The notes: generated from the letters alone by a model not told the origin. A stretch of 38,228 nucleotides of DNA from JBJXFY01 sp046155815 (GCA_046155815.1 JBJXFY010000177.1:1-38228); one strand, 5' to 3'; counted from the first letter of the stretch, positions 9,780-19,124 are shown. Program-made: numbers and translations.

Positions 9780-12700
9780 TCACGGCGCACGCAGGGCGTC
9801 CCAGCGGGCGCGCAGTTCGGCGGCGCTGAGCGGCGTGGCCCCGGCGGCGGGATGCAGCCGCTGCGTGCCGAGCAGTTCGGCCTGGAGCCGCAGGCGGTCC
9901 AACGGGCCGGGGTGCGGCGACACGTCGAAGATGCGGCCGGCATTCTCGTTCCAACCCGTGGCGATTTCCCGTCCGTCCGGACTCCAGCCCACCCAGCCGG
10001 CGCGGCCTTCGTGCTCGAGCGGCGGCGTCACGGCCTCGCCGGTCTCCACCTCCCAGAGACGCGTCGTGCCGTCCTCGCTCGCCGTGGCCACCAGCCGGCC
10101 GTCCGGGCTGAAGGCCGCGGTGTACACGTAGGCGCGGTGGCGCAGCGGCGGCGTGACCGGCTCGCCCGTGGTGGCGTCCCAGACGCGTGCCGTGTTGTCT
10201 TCGCCGCAGCTGGCGATGCGCCGGCCGTCCGGACTGAACTCGGCATGGAACAGGCCGTCGAAATGCCACATTGGCTGGCCCACCTTTTCGCCGGTCGCGG
10301 CATCCCAGAGCTGGGCGGCGGACGGGAGCTGGCCGGGGTCCAGCCAGCCGGTGAGGAGGCGGCGGCCGTCTGGACTGAAGGTGGCCGCCCGCACCTGCCC
10401 ACCGACGTCGAGCCGCGGCCCGTTTGGCTGCCCGGACGGGAGTTCCCAGACCTGCACCATCCCGTCATCATGGCCAGTGACGAGCCGGGCGCCCTCCAGG
10501 CTGAAGGCGGCGCAGCTCGGCGGTGCGCCGCGGTCCAGCGGCGGGGTAAGGGGCGCGCCGTTCGCCACGTCCCACACCCGCACGGCCGGGCCGCCGCGGG
10601 TGAGGAAGCGCCGGCCGTCCGGGCTGAACTCGGCCTGGACCACGGCGTGGCCGTGCGGCACGCCGGGGAAGATCGGCTCGCCGGTCGCCGCATCCCAGAG
10701 GCGCGCCGTGCCGTCCGTGCTGGCGGTGAGGATGAGCCGGCCGTCCGGGCTGAACCGCGCGTCTGCCACCGGTCCCGCGTGGCGCAGGGTGAGACCCAGC
10801 TCGCCGGAGCCACGGTCCCAGACGCGCGCCGTGCCGTCCTCGCCGGCGGTCACGATCTTCGTGCCGGCCGGATCGTACCGGGTGCGGAAGACCGTGCCCC
10901 CGTGCCGCAGTTCGAGACGCGCGGGGCGGTTCGTGGCCAGCCGCCAGAGGCGCACGGCCGTGTCCTGGCTGCCGGTGAGCAGGCGGGTGCCGTCCTGGCT
11001 GAAGACCAGTGAGGTCACGAACCCGCCGTGGCGCAGCAGCGGCGGCTGGGCGCGGGCGGTCTCCGGGTGCCAGAAGCGCACCGTGGTGTCCCAGCTCGCG
11101 GTGGCCAGACGGCGGCCGTCCGGGCTGAAGCGCGCCGTGCGCACGCCGCCCAGATGCTGCATCGGCGGGCCAAGGCGCTGGCCCGCGGCCGCATCCCACA
11201 GATGGGCCTCGCCGCCCCATTCCGCCGTCACCAGCCGAGCGCCGTCAGGGCTGTACTGCACGGACTGGATCCCCGAAGCGTGCGGCAGGTCCGGACCGAC
11301 CTGTTCGCCCTTCTCCAGATCCCACTGGCGGACGGCCCGCGGGCCACGGTTGCCTCCGATCGCACCCGCGAGCCGCCGGCCGTCCGGGCGAAACGCCCAC
11401 GAATGGAATGGCGCGCCGAGCACAAGCTGCCGCGGCGCCCCGCCGTCCGGCGCCGTGTCCCAGAGCGTCAGCCGTCCCGTGTCGTCCAGGCCGGCCAACC
11501 GGCGGCTGTCCGGCAAGAAGCGGACAAAGGTCACCGGATGCGCGGCGGGCCATTCCGCCCCGAGCGGCGCGCCGCTGGTCACGTCGAAAAGCTGCGCGCC
11601 CGCCGGCATGGAAACGGCCACTCGCCGGCCGTCCGGGGCGTAATGCACGGACTGCCGGGCGGTGAAGACCGGCATCTGCGCGGCCGGGGAGCCATCGGCC
11701 ACGTTCCAGAACCGGATGCCCTCGCCACGCAGCCAGGTGAGGAGCTGCCGGTTGTCCGGGCCGAAGCGCACCGTCGTCGCCCGGTCCGGTCCGGGCCGGG
11801 CCCGCCCGGTCCGCGCGTCCCAGAACTTCGCCACGCCGTCGAGGGACACCGCGGCGACGACCTCGCCGTCCGGGCTGATCTCGACCTCGGTCACGAAGGC
11901 GTCGTGGAACCAGAGCTGCTCGAGCGCCGGCGCCTGGCGCAGCACGGCCGCGATGCGGCGGCGGTGCACGTCCTCGCGCGCCGCGTCGCCATGTCCCAAC
12001 GCGAGCGCCTCGACGTACCACGCCAGCGCCGCGAACGGGTCGCCGTCGGTAGTGAAGCGGTTGCCCGTCTGCACGTTCAGCCGCACGAGCCCGCGGCGGC
12101 TCTCCTCGGCCTCGGCGGCGGTGCGGGCGTTGGCGGCGCGGATGCGGACGTTGGCCACGGCGAGCGTGATCAGGACAACGGCGAGCGCCGCGGTGGAAAA
12201 CGCCAGCAGGCCCGCGAGGCGCGGGTTGCGGCGCACCCATTTCACGGCGCGCTCGGCGGGCGTGGCGGGCCGTGCGTGGATCGGCTCGTCCCGCAGCCAG
12301 CGGCCAAGATCCCCCGCAACCGCGCCGGCGGTGGCATAGCGGCCGGTGATCTCCTTCTCCAGGCACTTGAGGCAGATCGTCTCGAGGTCGCGCGGCACGC
12401 CCGCGTTCAGCGCGCGCGGTGGCACGGGCTCGGCGTCGCGGATGCGCAGCAGCGTCTCCGCCAGCGAGCCGGCGAGGAACGGCGGCCGGCCGGTGAGCAG
12501 CTCGTACAGCAGCGCGCCGAGCGAATAGACGTCGCTGGCCGGGCCCACGGCGTCGTGCCGGCCCGTGGCGGCCTCGGGGGAGAGGTAGTTCGGCGTGCCG
12601 ACCAGCTGCCCGGTCACGGTGAGGTCGCTGCTGCCGTCGAGCTTCTTGGCGAGGCCGAAGTCCGTGAGGCGGACCACGCCGAAGGCGTCGAGCAGTACGT

Positions 12701-13262
12701 TCGAGGGCTTGAGGTCGCGGTGCAGCACGCCCTGGCCGTGGGCGAATTGCACGGCCTCGGCGATGGCGCGGGCGATCTCCGCCGCGCGGCGCGGCGGCAG
12801 CGGTCCGGCGCACAACACTTCCGCGAGGTTCCGGCCCTCGACCAGCTCCATCGAGAAATAGTGCTGTCCCTCGCACTCGCCGACCTCGTGGATGGCGACG
12901 ATGTTCGGGTGGCGCAGCGCGGCGGCGGATTGCGCCTCGCGCCGGAAACGCTCGACGCTCTCCGCGCCCGCATGGCGGCCCAGCAGCAGCAGCTTGAGCG
13001 CCACCACGCGGCCCAGCCCTGTCTGCCGCGCGCGGTACACCACGCCCATGCCGCCGTGGGCGATCTCCGCCTCGAGCACGTAGTCCCCGAAGCGCAGCCC
13101 CGCGGCGTCGGCCGCCTCCGGCGGCGGCGGCGCGGGATCGGGGGTGAGGGCGGCGTCCGCCTCGATCATGCAGCGCCAGCAGACGCTGGCGGCGCTGCCG
13201 TGGCGGCGCGGCCGACTGCAGCGCGGGCAGATGGCGGGGGCTTCGGGCGCGGGAGTGTTCAA
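9780..13262 (-). CDS. Membrane Ser/Thr protein kinase with zinc ribbon and WD40 repeats
   Basis: A 1160-residue Hanks-type kinase. Residues 12-31 carry a zinc ribbon (C12-x2-C15...C28-x2-C31). The kinase domain spans about 60-330: glycine loop HGGMGVVY (69-76), VALK lysine K90, HRDLKPSN (catalytic D183), DFG at 201-203, GTPNYLSPE (222-230), all catalytic residues present. One transmembrane helix follows (about 349-369), then about 16 WD40-like units (about 455-1115). The start is TTG at 13262: the next in-frame ATG (residue 32) would break the zinc ribbon. It lies 19 bases after the sigma factor gene, so both are probably one transcript. By normal topology the kinase is cytoplasmic and the propellers periplasmic, which suggests a sensor; ligand and substrate are unknown. 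Confidence 0.93.
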   Translation of the reverse strand: MNTPAPEAPAICPRCSRPRRHGSAASVCWRCMIEADAALTPDPAPPPPEAADAAGLRFGDYVLEAEIAHGGMGVVYRARQTGLGRVVALKLLLLGRHAGAESVERFRREAQSAAALRHPNIVAIHEVGECEGQHYFSMELVEGRNLAEVLCAGPLPPRRAAEIARAIAEAVQFAHGQGVLHRDLKPSNVLLDAFGVVRLTDFGLAKKLDGSSDLTVTGQLVGTPNYLSPEAATGRHDAVGPASDVYSLGALLYELLTGRPPFLAGSLAETLLRIRDAEPVPPRALNAGVPRDLETICLKCLEKEITGRYATAGAVAGDLGRWLRDEPIHARPATPAERAVKWVRRNPRLAGLLAFSTAALAVVLITLAVANVRIRAANARTAAEAEESRRGLVRLNVQTGNRFTTDGDPFAALAWYVEALALGHGDAAREDVHRRRIAAVLRQAPALEQLWFHDAFVTEVEISPDGEVVAAVSLDGVAKFWDARTGRARPGPDRATTVRFGPDNRQLLTWLRGEGIRFWNVADGSPAAQMPVFTARQSVHYAPDGRRVAVSMPAGAQLFDVTSGAPLGAEWPAAHPVTFVRFLPDSRRLAGLDDTGRLTLWDTAPDGGAPRQLVLGAPFHSWAFRPDGRRLAGAIGGNRGPRAVRQWDLEKGEQVGPDLPHASGIQSVQYSPDGARLVTAEWGGEAHLWDAAAGQRLGPPMQHLGGVRTARFSPDGRRLATASWDTTVRFWHPETARAQPPLLRHGGFVTSLVFSQDGTRLLTGSQDTAVRLWRLATNRPARLELRHGGTVFRTRYDPAGTKIVTAGEDGTARVWDRGSGELGLTLRHAGPVADARFSPDGRLILTASTDGTARLWDAATGEPIFPGVPHGHAVVQAEFSPDGRRFLTRGGPAVRVWDVANGAPLTPPLDRGAPPSCAAFSLEGARLVTGHDDGMVQVWELPSGQPNGPRLDVGGQVRAATFSPDGRRLLTGWLDPGQLPSAAQLWDAATGEKVGQPMWHFDGLFHAEFSPDGRRIASCGEDNTARVWDATTGEPVTPPLRHRAYVYTAAFSPDGRLVATASEDGTTRLWEVETGEAVTPPLEHEGRAGWVGWSPDGREIATGWNENAGRIFDVSPHPGPLDRLRLQAELLGTQRLHPAAGATPLSAAELRARWDALRAP
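9930..11900 (-). repeat. About 16 tandem WD40-coding units
   Basis: In the kinase C-terminal half, a unit of about 40-45 codons recurs, each with the pattern (F/Y)SPDGRR(L/I)xTx...(T/A)(A/V)R(L/V)WD. Examples are RFSPDGRRLATASWDTTVRF, EFSPDGRRIASCGEDNTARV and AFSPDGRLVATASEDGTTRL. Counting cores by eye gives 16, the first two or three degenerate. This would fit two seven- or eight-bladed propellers. At DNA level the GGCCGTCCGG(A/G)CTGAA core repeats often enough to be a recombination risk. Confidence 0.85.
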
Positions 13263-13281
13263 CGGTGCGTGCCGTCCGGGC

Positions 13282-14070
13282 TTACCCGGAAAACGGCGCT
13301 TCGTTTCCGCCGCCGGCCAGAATCCGGCGCAGGTGCCGCAGCTCGTCCTCCGCCTCGGCCGGGTCGGCCACGGTGTCCGCGATGGCCTCGAGCAGCAGCT
13401 CGTGGAAGCGCTGGCGCAGCCGGTGCAGCGTCACGCGCACGGCCACCACCGTCATGCCCAGCCGCGCCGCGATCTCCGCGTGTGGCGCGGAGGTCTCGTC
13501 GCCCCACAGGTGCGGCTCGAGCGCCTGGAAGAGCCCCTCTCGCCCGCGGAGCGCGAACTCCGCCTCCAGCCGCCGCAGCGCGCCCTCGAGCAGCGCGCCG
13601 GCCCACTCGCGCTCGTACAGCGTCGCCGGGGACAGCGTGTCGGCCGGCGCAACGGCGTAGCGTTCCTCGGCCGTCTGCGCGTCCCACGAGACGAACTCCC
13701 GGCCGCCGCCGCGCTTCTGCGCATGGGCGTCGCGGTGACGCGTGCGCAGGAAGTTTTCCAGCGAGCGCAGCAGGAAGGTGCGGAACCGCCCGCGCCCGGG
13801 GTCGGCGAGGGCGAACTGCCCCTTCTCGAGCAGCTTCGCGAAGAACGCCTGCGTCAGGTCCTGCGCGTCCTCCGGCGCGTGCCCGTGCCGCCGCACGCAG
13901 CAGTAGAGCGGATACCAGTAAGCCTGGCACAGCGCCGCGAGCGCCGCCTCCGCGTCGGGCGTGGCCCCGCCGCCCGCCGCCAGCACCACGCTCCAGTGCG
14001 TGGTGCGGAACAGCCCCGGCCGCGCCCCGCACGGCGCGTCAGACAAAGGAGGCTGGGGCTCGCCGACCAC
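13282..14070 (-). CDS. ECF-family RNA polymerase sigma factor
   Basis: A 262-residue sigma factor. The N-terminal FRTTHWSVVLAA motif (about 21-32) is the hallmark of the ECF-like sigma factors common in Planctomycetes and Verrucomicrobia. The sigma-2 region covers roughly 45-105 (AYWYPLYCCVRRHGH, DAQDLTQAFFAKLLE), and a sigma-4 helix-turn-helix lies near 195-225 (EIAARLGMTVVAVRVTLHRL). The start is GTG at 14070; a downstream start would cut into the conserved TTHWSVV segment. The gene directly precedes the kinase, a recurrent pairing in these phyla, suggesting that the kinase or its signals control the sigma factor. No anti-sigma factor is seen. It is divergent from the ABC-F gene across 135 bases. 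Confidence 0.9.
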   Translation of the reverse strand: MVGEPQPPLSDAPCGARPGLFRTTHWSVVLAAGGGATPDAEAALAALCQAYWYPLYCCVRRHGHAPEDAQDLTQAFFAKLLEKGQFALADPGRGRFRTFLLRSLENFLRTRHRDAHAQKRGGGREFVSWDAQTAEERYAVAPADTLSPATLYEREWAGALLEGALRRLEAEFALRGREGLFQALEPHLWGDETSAPHAEIAARLGMTVVAVRVTLHRLRQRFHELLLEAIADTVADPAEAEDELRHLRRILAGGGNEAPFSG

Positions 14071-14205
14071 GGCGGCAGCGTAGGGAAATCCGGCGGGGGA
14101 ACACAGGCCCTTTTCCGTGACGCTCTCCCGACGCCGCTGCGCGGGGCGGGCGCGGACGGCTCCGTTGGTGCATCCCGCCCCGCCGCCCTACCCTGAGGGT
14201 CCCTG

Positions 14206-16092
14206 ATGCCTGCCGAGACCCTCCTCACCGCGCGCAGCCTCGTGCTGCGCTTCCATGACCGCGTGCTGCTCGACGGCGCGTCGCTCTCGCTCGCGTCGGG
14301 CGACCGCGTCGGGCTCGTCGGCCGCAACGGCGCCGGCAAATCCACCTTCCTCCGCATCCTCGCCGGCGAGGTGCCGCCGGACGACGGCGAGGTGACGCGG
14401 GCGCGCGGCATGGTCATCGGCTACCTGCCGCAGGCCTTCGAGCTGGACGCGGCGACGCCGGTGTTTGACGCGGTGCGCGACGGTGCGCGACATGTGCTGG
14501 ACCTGGTCGCGGAGTTCGAGTCCCTGCCCGGCCACACCGGCCGGCATGACGAGCTGGAGGCGGCGATCCATCGCTTGGACGGCTGGACGCTCGATTCGCG
14601 CATCCGCACGGCACTGAGCCAGCTTCATTGCCCGCCGGACGACCGCCTCGTGGGGACGCTCTCCGGCGGCGAGCGGCGGCGCGTGGCATTGGCCCGCGCG
14701 CTGGTGGGACGGCCGGACGTGCTGATCCTCGACGAGCCGACGAACCACCTGGATGCCGAGTCGGTCGCCTGGATGACGGAGTTCCTCGCCGGCTACGCGG
14801 GCGCGCTGCTGGTGGTGACGCACGACCGGCATTTTCTGGACGAGGTGGCAACGGGCATCGCCGAGCTGCGGAACGGGGTCTTCGAGCGCTACGACGGCAA
14901 CTACACCGACTACCTCGCCGCCCGCGCGGAGAAGCTCGCCGGCGAGGAGACCGTCGAGCACAAGCGCCAGATGTTCCTGCGCAAGGAATTGGACTGGGTG
15001 CGCCGGCAGCCCAAGGCCCAGACCAGCAAGTCGAAGTCGCGGCTGGACAAGTTCTTCGCCGTCGAGGCCGCCGGCCCGCCCGCCGCGGAGGCGGAGATGG
15101 ACCTCGTCATCCCGCCGCCGCCGCCGCTGGGCAACCGCGTCGTTGATCTGGCCGACGTGGGCGTGGAGTTTGCCGGCCGGCGCCTGTTCTCCGGGCTGAA
15201 CCTCACCTTCGCCGCGGGCTCTCGCATCGGCATCACGGGCCGTAACGGGCTGGGCAAGACGACGCTGCTGCGCGTCATCCTCGGCGAGCAGTCGCCGACG
15301 GCGGGCGAGGTGCGCATCGGGCCGTTGACGCGCTTCAACTACGTGGACCAGGGACGGCTCCAATTGAATGAGGAGCGCACCGTACTCGAGGAGATCAGCG
15401 ACGGCAGCGAATGGGTCAAGTGGGGCGAGGACCGCCTGTCGCTGCGCGGCTACCTGAAGCGCTTCCTCTTCACCGACGACCGGATTATCACCCAGGTGAA
15501 GCACCTCAGCGGCGGCGAGCGCAGCCGGCTGCTGCTCGCGCGCGTGCTCAAGCGCGGGGGGAACTTCCTCATCCTGGACGAGCCAACCAACGACCTCGAC
15601 CTGCCGACGATGCGCGTGCTGGAGGAGACGCTGGCCACCTTCCCCGGCTGCGTGCTCGTGGTGAGCCACGACCGCTACTTCCTGAACCGCGTGTGCACCG
15701 GCATCATCGCCTTCGAGGGCGACGGCCGCGTGACCGTTGCTCCGGGACACTACGACTACTACCTGGAAAAGCGACGGGAGCGGGAGGCGCGTTCCGCCGC
15801 GGCGCCACCGCCGGCGAGGCCGCCGACCGCGCCCGCCCCGGCGCCGCGCGCCAAACCACGCAGGCTGACCTTCAAGGAGCAACGCGAACTGGAGGGCATG
15901 GAGGCCAAGATCCACGCCGCCGAGGCCGAGGCCGCGCGGCTGGAAGCACTGCTCGCCTCCCCCGAGTTCTTCCGCGCGCAAGGCTCTCAGGCTGCCGCCG
16001 CGTTACACGACCTGGAGCTGGCGCGCCAAGGTGTCGCGCGGCACTACGCCCGTTGGGAGGAACTCGAAAAGGCCGGCCGGGAGGCGGTTTGA
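14206..16092 (+). CDS. uup: ABC-F family ATPase, Uup type
   Basis: A 628-residue soluble protein with two ABC ATPase domains and no membrane segment. Domain 1: Walker A G39-RNGAGKST, signature LSGGE (152-156), Walker B DVLILDEP (171-178). An inter-domain linker (about 240-300) is rich in Lys/Arg. Domain 2: Walker A GRNGLGKTT (345-353), signature LSGGE (434-438), Walker B FLILDEP (454-460). A Pro/Ala hinge is followed by a C-terminal helical hairpin (about 555-628, FKEQRELEGMEAKI...), the feature of Uup. ABC-F proteins act on ribosomes or on branched DNA intermediates; Uup is linked to precise excision of transposons. The ATG is preceded by GAGGG at a good distance, one of the few clear ribosome binding sites here. 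Confidence 0.9.
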   Translation: MPAETLLTARSLVLRFHDRVLLDGASLSLASGDRVGLVGRNGAGKSTFLRILAGEVPPDDGEVTRARGMVIGYLPQAFELDAATPVFDAVRDGARHVLDLVAEFESLPGHTGRHDELEAAIHRLDGWTLDSRIRTALSQLHCPPDDRLVGTLSGGERRRVALARALVGRPDVLILDEPTNHLDAESVAWMTEFLAGYAGALLVVTHDRHFLDEVATGIAELRNGVFERYDGNYTDYLAARAEKLAGEETVEHKRQMFLRKELDWVRRQPKAQTSKSKSRLDKFFAVEAAGPPAAEAEMDLVIPPPPPLGNRVVDLADVGVEFAGRRLFSGLNLTFAAGSRIGITGRNGLGKTTLLRVILGEQSPTAGEVRIGPLTRFNYVDQGRLQLNEERTVLEEISDGSEWVKWGEDRLSLRGYLKRFLFTDDRIITQVKHLSGGERSRLLLARVLKRGGNFLILDEPTNDLDLPTMRVLEETLATFPGCVLVVSHDRYFLNRVCTGIIAFEGDGRVTVAPGHYDYYLEKRREREARSAAAPPPARPPTAPAPAPRAKPRRLTFKEQRELEGMEAKIHAAEAEAARLEALLASPEFFRAQGSQAAAALHDLELARQGVARHYARWEELEKAGREAV

Positions 16093-16206
16093 CGGACTGG
16101 CCGGCGGGTTCGAGGGATCGTTCGGCAGCGCAGCCGGCGGAGCCGCCCGAAAGCGGCCAAGGAAGCAGAGAAGTCCAAGCCACCCCCAATTCGCGTTCCC
16201 CCGAAA

Positions 16207-16281
<75 letters not shown>

Positions 16282-16320
16282 CACCCGCGAAACGGTGGAT
16301 GGATACCGGGTGCCGCGGCC

Positions 16321-16342
16321 CGGGCAAGCCCCGAGTTGCCCG
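16321..16342 (-). terminator. Hairpin between nucleotidyltransferase gene and tRNA-Val
   Basis: Inverted repeat CGGGCAA/TTGCCCG with an 8-base loop, just after the stop codon of the nucleotidyltransferase gene on the minus strand. No T-run follows. It may be a processing or weak termination site before tRNA-Val. Confidence 0.35.
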
Positions 16343-16346
16343 CCCT

Positions 16347-17096
16347 TCAGCACCGCTGTGCGAAGATCCGGTTCGCCTCCTCCAGCGTTTCCTTGGACCC
16401 GATGTCGTACCACAGCCCGGGCACGGGCCAGGTACGCACGGGCACGCGCGGATAGAGCCACTGGATCAGCCGGCCGGGCTGGTCCGGGTTGTTTCCCTCC
16501 GCCACGTACTGCCGGATCAGCGGAAGGGTGGCACGCGGATAATAGTAAAGCGCGATGCCGATGAGCGTACTCTGCGGCTGCGGCGGCTTCTCGACGAAGC
16601 TCTGGATCCGCCCTTCCGAGTCCACGGCGACGACACCGTACTTCCGCGCCTGCTCCAGCGTGCCCACGTCGTACACGCCCAGCACCGGCCCCGCCTGGCT
16701 CCGGCAGAAGGTCCCGAACCCGCCCAGGGACTCGCTGAAGAGGTTGTCACCAGCGACGACGATGAGGTCGTCGTCCAGCGCCTTCTGGGTGAGCACAAGA
16801 TTCAGGTCGCCGATCGCGCCGAGCTTGTTCGTGTCGTCGGTTGAACCGTCGTTGATGACTTCGAAGTCGAGGGGCTGCTTGGCGGCGCGGTAGCCGGCGG
16901 CCCAACGCTCGAAGTGTCCGGCGAACTTCGCATTGGTCACGACGACGACGCGGTCGATGCCACCGATGGGCGCGAGGTTGTCGAGCACGTAGTCGATCAT
17001 CGGTTGTCCGGCGACCGGCAGCAGGGGCTTGGGCTGGGTAAGCGTGAGCGGGTAGAGGCGCGTGGCGTACCCGGCGGCGAGGATGATGACTTTCAT
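16347..17096 (-). CDS. Sugar-1-phosphate nucleotidyltransferase
   Basis: A 249-residue protein of the RmlA/GalU-like nucleotidyltransferase family. The N-terminal signature MKVIILAAGYATRLYPLT, with QPKPLLPVAGQPMIDY after it, forms the nucleotide-binding loop and the sugar-phosphate lysine. DLIVVAGDN (about 110-118) supplies the metal-binding Asp, and YGVVAVDSEGRIQSFVEKP is the usual middle motif. A late LWYDIGSKETLEEAN segment closes the sugar pocket. It should activate a sugar-1-phosphate to an NDP-sugar; the sugar and base cannot be read from sequence. It is shorter than glucose-1-phosphate thymidylyltransferase (about 290), as many archaeal-like members are. Its ATG overlaps the ptsI stop (ATGA), implying translational coupling to a PTS protein, an odd pairing. 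Confidence 0.88.
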   Translation of the reverse strand: MKVIILAAGYATRLYPLTLTQPKPLLPVAGQPMIDYVLDNLAPIGGIDRVVVVTNAKFAGHFERWAAGYRAAKQPLDFEVINDGSTDDTNKLGAIGDLNLVLTQKALDDDLIVVAGDNLFSESLGGFGTFCRSQAGPVLGVYDVGTLEQARKYGVVAVDSEGRIQSFVEKPPQPQSTLIGIALYYYPRATLPLIRQYVAEGNNPDQPGRLIQWLYPRVPVRTWPVPGLWYDIGSKETLEEANRIFAQRC

Positions 17097-18886
17097 ATGG
17101 CGGCGGTGGTTGCGGGTGATTCAAAAAGCGCCCCGGCCACCCTGGCGGCCAGTGCTGCGGAACGGCGGAGGATTTCGGCCCCGGCCGGCTCCTTCAAGGC
17201 AAACTCCGCCAGCGCCACGGCATCGGCGTGCCGCAGGCGGCGGAGGAGGTACTTGATGCGCGGCACGGCGGGCAGCGCGACGCTTAGCTCCTCGACACCG
17301 AGGCCGACCAGCAGCGGCACCAGCGCCGGGTCGCCGGCCATCTCCCCACACACGCCGGTCCAGAGGCCGTGCCGGCGCGCCACCTCGACGGTATGGCGGA
17401 TCAGCCGCAGCACGGCTGGATGCGTCGGCTGGTAGAGGTGCGCGATGCGGTCGTTCAGCCGGTCAATGGCCAGCGTGTACTGGATGAGGTCGTTGGTGCC
17501 GAGGCTGAAGAAGCGCGAATGCGGCGCGAGGTGCTCCGCGGCGATGGCCGCGGAGGGGATCTCGATCATCGTGCCGGCCTCGATGCCTTCATCGAAGGGC
17601 ACACCCGCGGCCCGCAGCTCCGCCTTGCACTCCTCGAGATGGGCGTTGGCGGCGATGAGTTCCTCGCGGCCGGACACCATCGGGTACATGACGCGGACCT
17701 TGCCATGCGCGCTGGCGCGGAGGATCGCCCGGAGTTGGGCCTTGAACAGCTCCGGCTGCTGGAGGCAGAAGCGGATCGCGCGCCAGCCGAGGAAAGGGTT
17801 TACCTCGCGCGGCATGGGCAGGTGGCTGAGGAACTTGTCCCCCCCGATGTCGAGCGAGCGGATGATGACGCCGTGCGTGCCGGAAGCCTCGGCCACCTGG
17901 CGGTAGGCCGCATACTGCTCGTCCTCCGTGGGCAGCCGCTGGCGGTGGATGAAAAGGTACTCGGTCCGCATCAGGCCCACGCCATCGGCGCCGCAGGCGC
18001 GCACCTGCGGCGCATCCGCAGGATCCTCCAGGTTGGCCGCGAGGATGATGCGGACGCCATCCAGCGTGACGGCCGGCAGGCCGGCCAGGTCATTCAGCCG
18101 GTCATTCAGCTTCCACTGCCGGCGGGACAGCTGCCCGTACTCGAAGAGCGTCTGGTCCGACGGATTGACGGTGAGCGTCCCGTGGTAGCCGTCGAGGAGC
18201 GCATGCTCGTCGCCCACCAGGCGCTCCAGCGCGTGCTCGACCGCCACCACGGCCGGGATGCCCTGAGACCTGGCGAGGATGGCGGTGTGGGAGGTCTTGC
18301 TGCCGACCTCGGTGACGAGTCCGAGCACCACGCGCTTGTCGAGCAGCGCGGTGGCGGAGGGTGCAAGATCATGGCTGACGAGGATGCACGGCTCCGTAAG
18401 GCGCGGCAGCAACGGGGAGGCCGCATCGCCGCGCAGGTGGCCCAGCACGCGGGCGGTAACATCCCGCAGGTCGGCGACCCGCTCGCGGAGGTACTCGTCG
18501 TCAATCGCCGCGAGCAGCCGGATGTAGCGCTCGGCCGTGTCGTGGAAGGCGGCCTCGATGTTCAGACGCTGCTCCCGCACCGCGCGCACCACCTCGTCGA
18601 GGAGCATCCGGTCCTCGAGCATGAGCAGGTGGGCTTCAAAGATGTTGCCGTCCTGCGCGCCCATCGCATGGACGACCTGGCGCTGCACCTCCTGGAGGTC
18701 GTTGCGGGTGTTGACGATGGCGGCCTGCAGGCGGGCGATCTCCCCCTCGGCTTCGGGCTCGCTGATCGTACGCCGCGCAACGGACTGGCCGGCCGGGCGC
18801 AGGACCACGACCCGGCCGCGGCAGACGCCGGGAGACACCGCCACCCCGCGGAGCACGCTTTCCCCGGGCGGTTTCTCTTCGGGCAC
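17093..18886 (-). CDS. ptsI: Phosphoenolpyruvate-protein phosphotransferase (enzyme I)
   Basis: A 597-residue enzyme I. It transfers phosphate from PEP to its own histidine and then to HPr. Visible motifs: N-terminal GVAVSPGVCRGRVVV; phosphohistidine motif GSKTSHTAILAR with H200; LMRTEYLF and RSLDIGGDK in the PEP-binding barrel; MIEIPSA; FFSLGTNDLIQYTLAIDR; and GVCGEMAGD with the conserved Cys. Length is normal (E. coli 575). The start is GTG at 18886. No HPr or EII gene is in the window, so it probably serves a regulatory PTS, a situation common in bacteria with few transport EIIs; that is inference. tRNA-Asp lies 60 bases upstream on the same strand, and the nucleotidyltransferase overlaps its end by 4 bases. 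Confidence 0.95.
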   Translation of the reverse strand: MPEEKPPGESVLRGVAVSPGVCRGRVVVLRPAGQSVARRTISEPEAEGEIARLQAAIVNTRNDLQEVQRQVVHAMGAQDGNIFEAHLLMLEDRMLLDEVVRAVREQRLNIEAAFHDTAERYIRLLAAIDDEYLRERVADLRDVTARVLGHLRGDAASPLLPRLTEPCILVSHDLAPSATALLDKRVVLGLVTEVGSKTSHTAILARSQGIPAVVAVEHALERLVGDEHALLDGYHGTLTVNPSDQTLFEYGQLSRRQWKLNDRLNDLAGLPAVTLDGVRIILAANLEDPADAPQVRACGADGVGLMRTEYLFIHRQRLPTEDEQYAAYRQVAEASGTHGVIIRSLDIGGDKFLSHLPMPREVNPFLGWRAIRFCLQQPELFKAQLRAILRASAHGKVRVMYPMVSGREELIAANAHLEECKAELRAAGVPFDEGIEAGTMIEIPSAAIAAEHLAPHSRFFSLGTNDLIQYTLAIDRLNDRIAHLYQPTHPAVLRLIRHTVEVARRHGLWTGVCGEMAGDPALVPLLVGLGVEELSVALPAVPRIKYLLRRLRHADAVALAEFALKEPAGAEILRRSAALAARVAGALFESPATTAAI

Positions 18887-18946
18887 GGACCGACTTACCG
18901 CGCCGACGGAGGGATGCGAAGCCGGAAATGCGGGGAAGGAGGGAAA

Positions 18947-19023
18947 TGGCGGGAGTGGCGGGGCTCGAACCCGTAACCTCTGCCGTGACAGGGCAGCGCT
19001 CTAACCAATTGAGCTACACCCCC
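18947..19023 (-). tRNA. tRNA-Asp (GTC)
   Basis: Cloverleaf of 77 bases on the minus strand: acceptor GGGGGTG/CACTCCC, D arm GCTC/GAGC, anticodon stem CTGCC/GGCAG with loop CTGTCAC (anticodon GTC), T arm ACGGG/CCCGC around TTCGAGC, discriminator G, encoded CCA. The outer T-stem pair 49-65 is A opposite C, a mismatch; everything else is canonical. Confidence 0.95.
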
Positions 19024-19124
19024 GCAACCGGGGCGCGGGAGTATGCTCGGCGCGGCCGGGACGTCAACCGGGCAAATCCCGCTTTTTGTTCGCCGCCCCG
19101 TGAAGCCCGTGCTTCGCTGCGCCC

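Noticed and set aside
9930..11900. Regularly spaced repeats that could suggest a CRISPR array
   Set aside because: The spacing is about 125-135 bases, units are diverged, and the repeats are the coding units of WD40 blades.
11028..14120. Long plus-strand frame across the kinase and sigma factor genes
   Set aside because: Low-complexity Arg/Ala-rich translation; the minus strand holds an intact kinase and sigma factor with all catalytic motifs.
18946..19025. Peptide MAGVAGLEPVTSAVTG on the plus strand
   Set aside because: It is tRNA-Asp read antisense.
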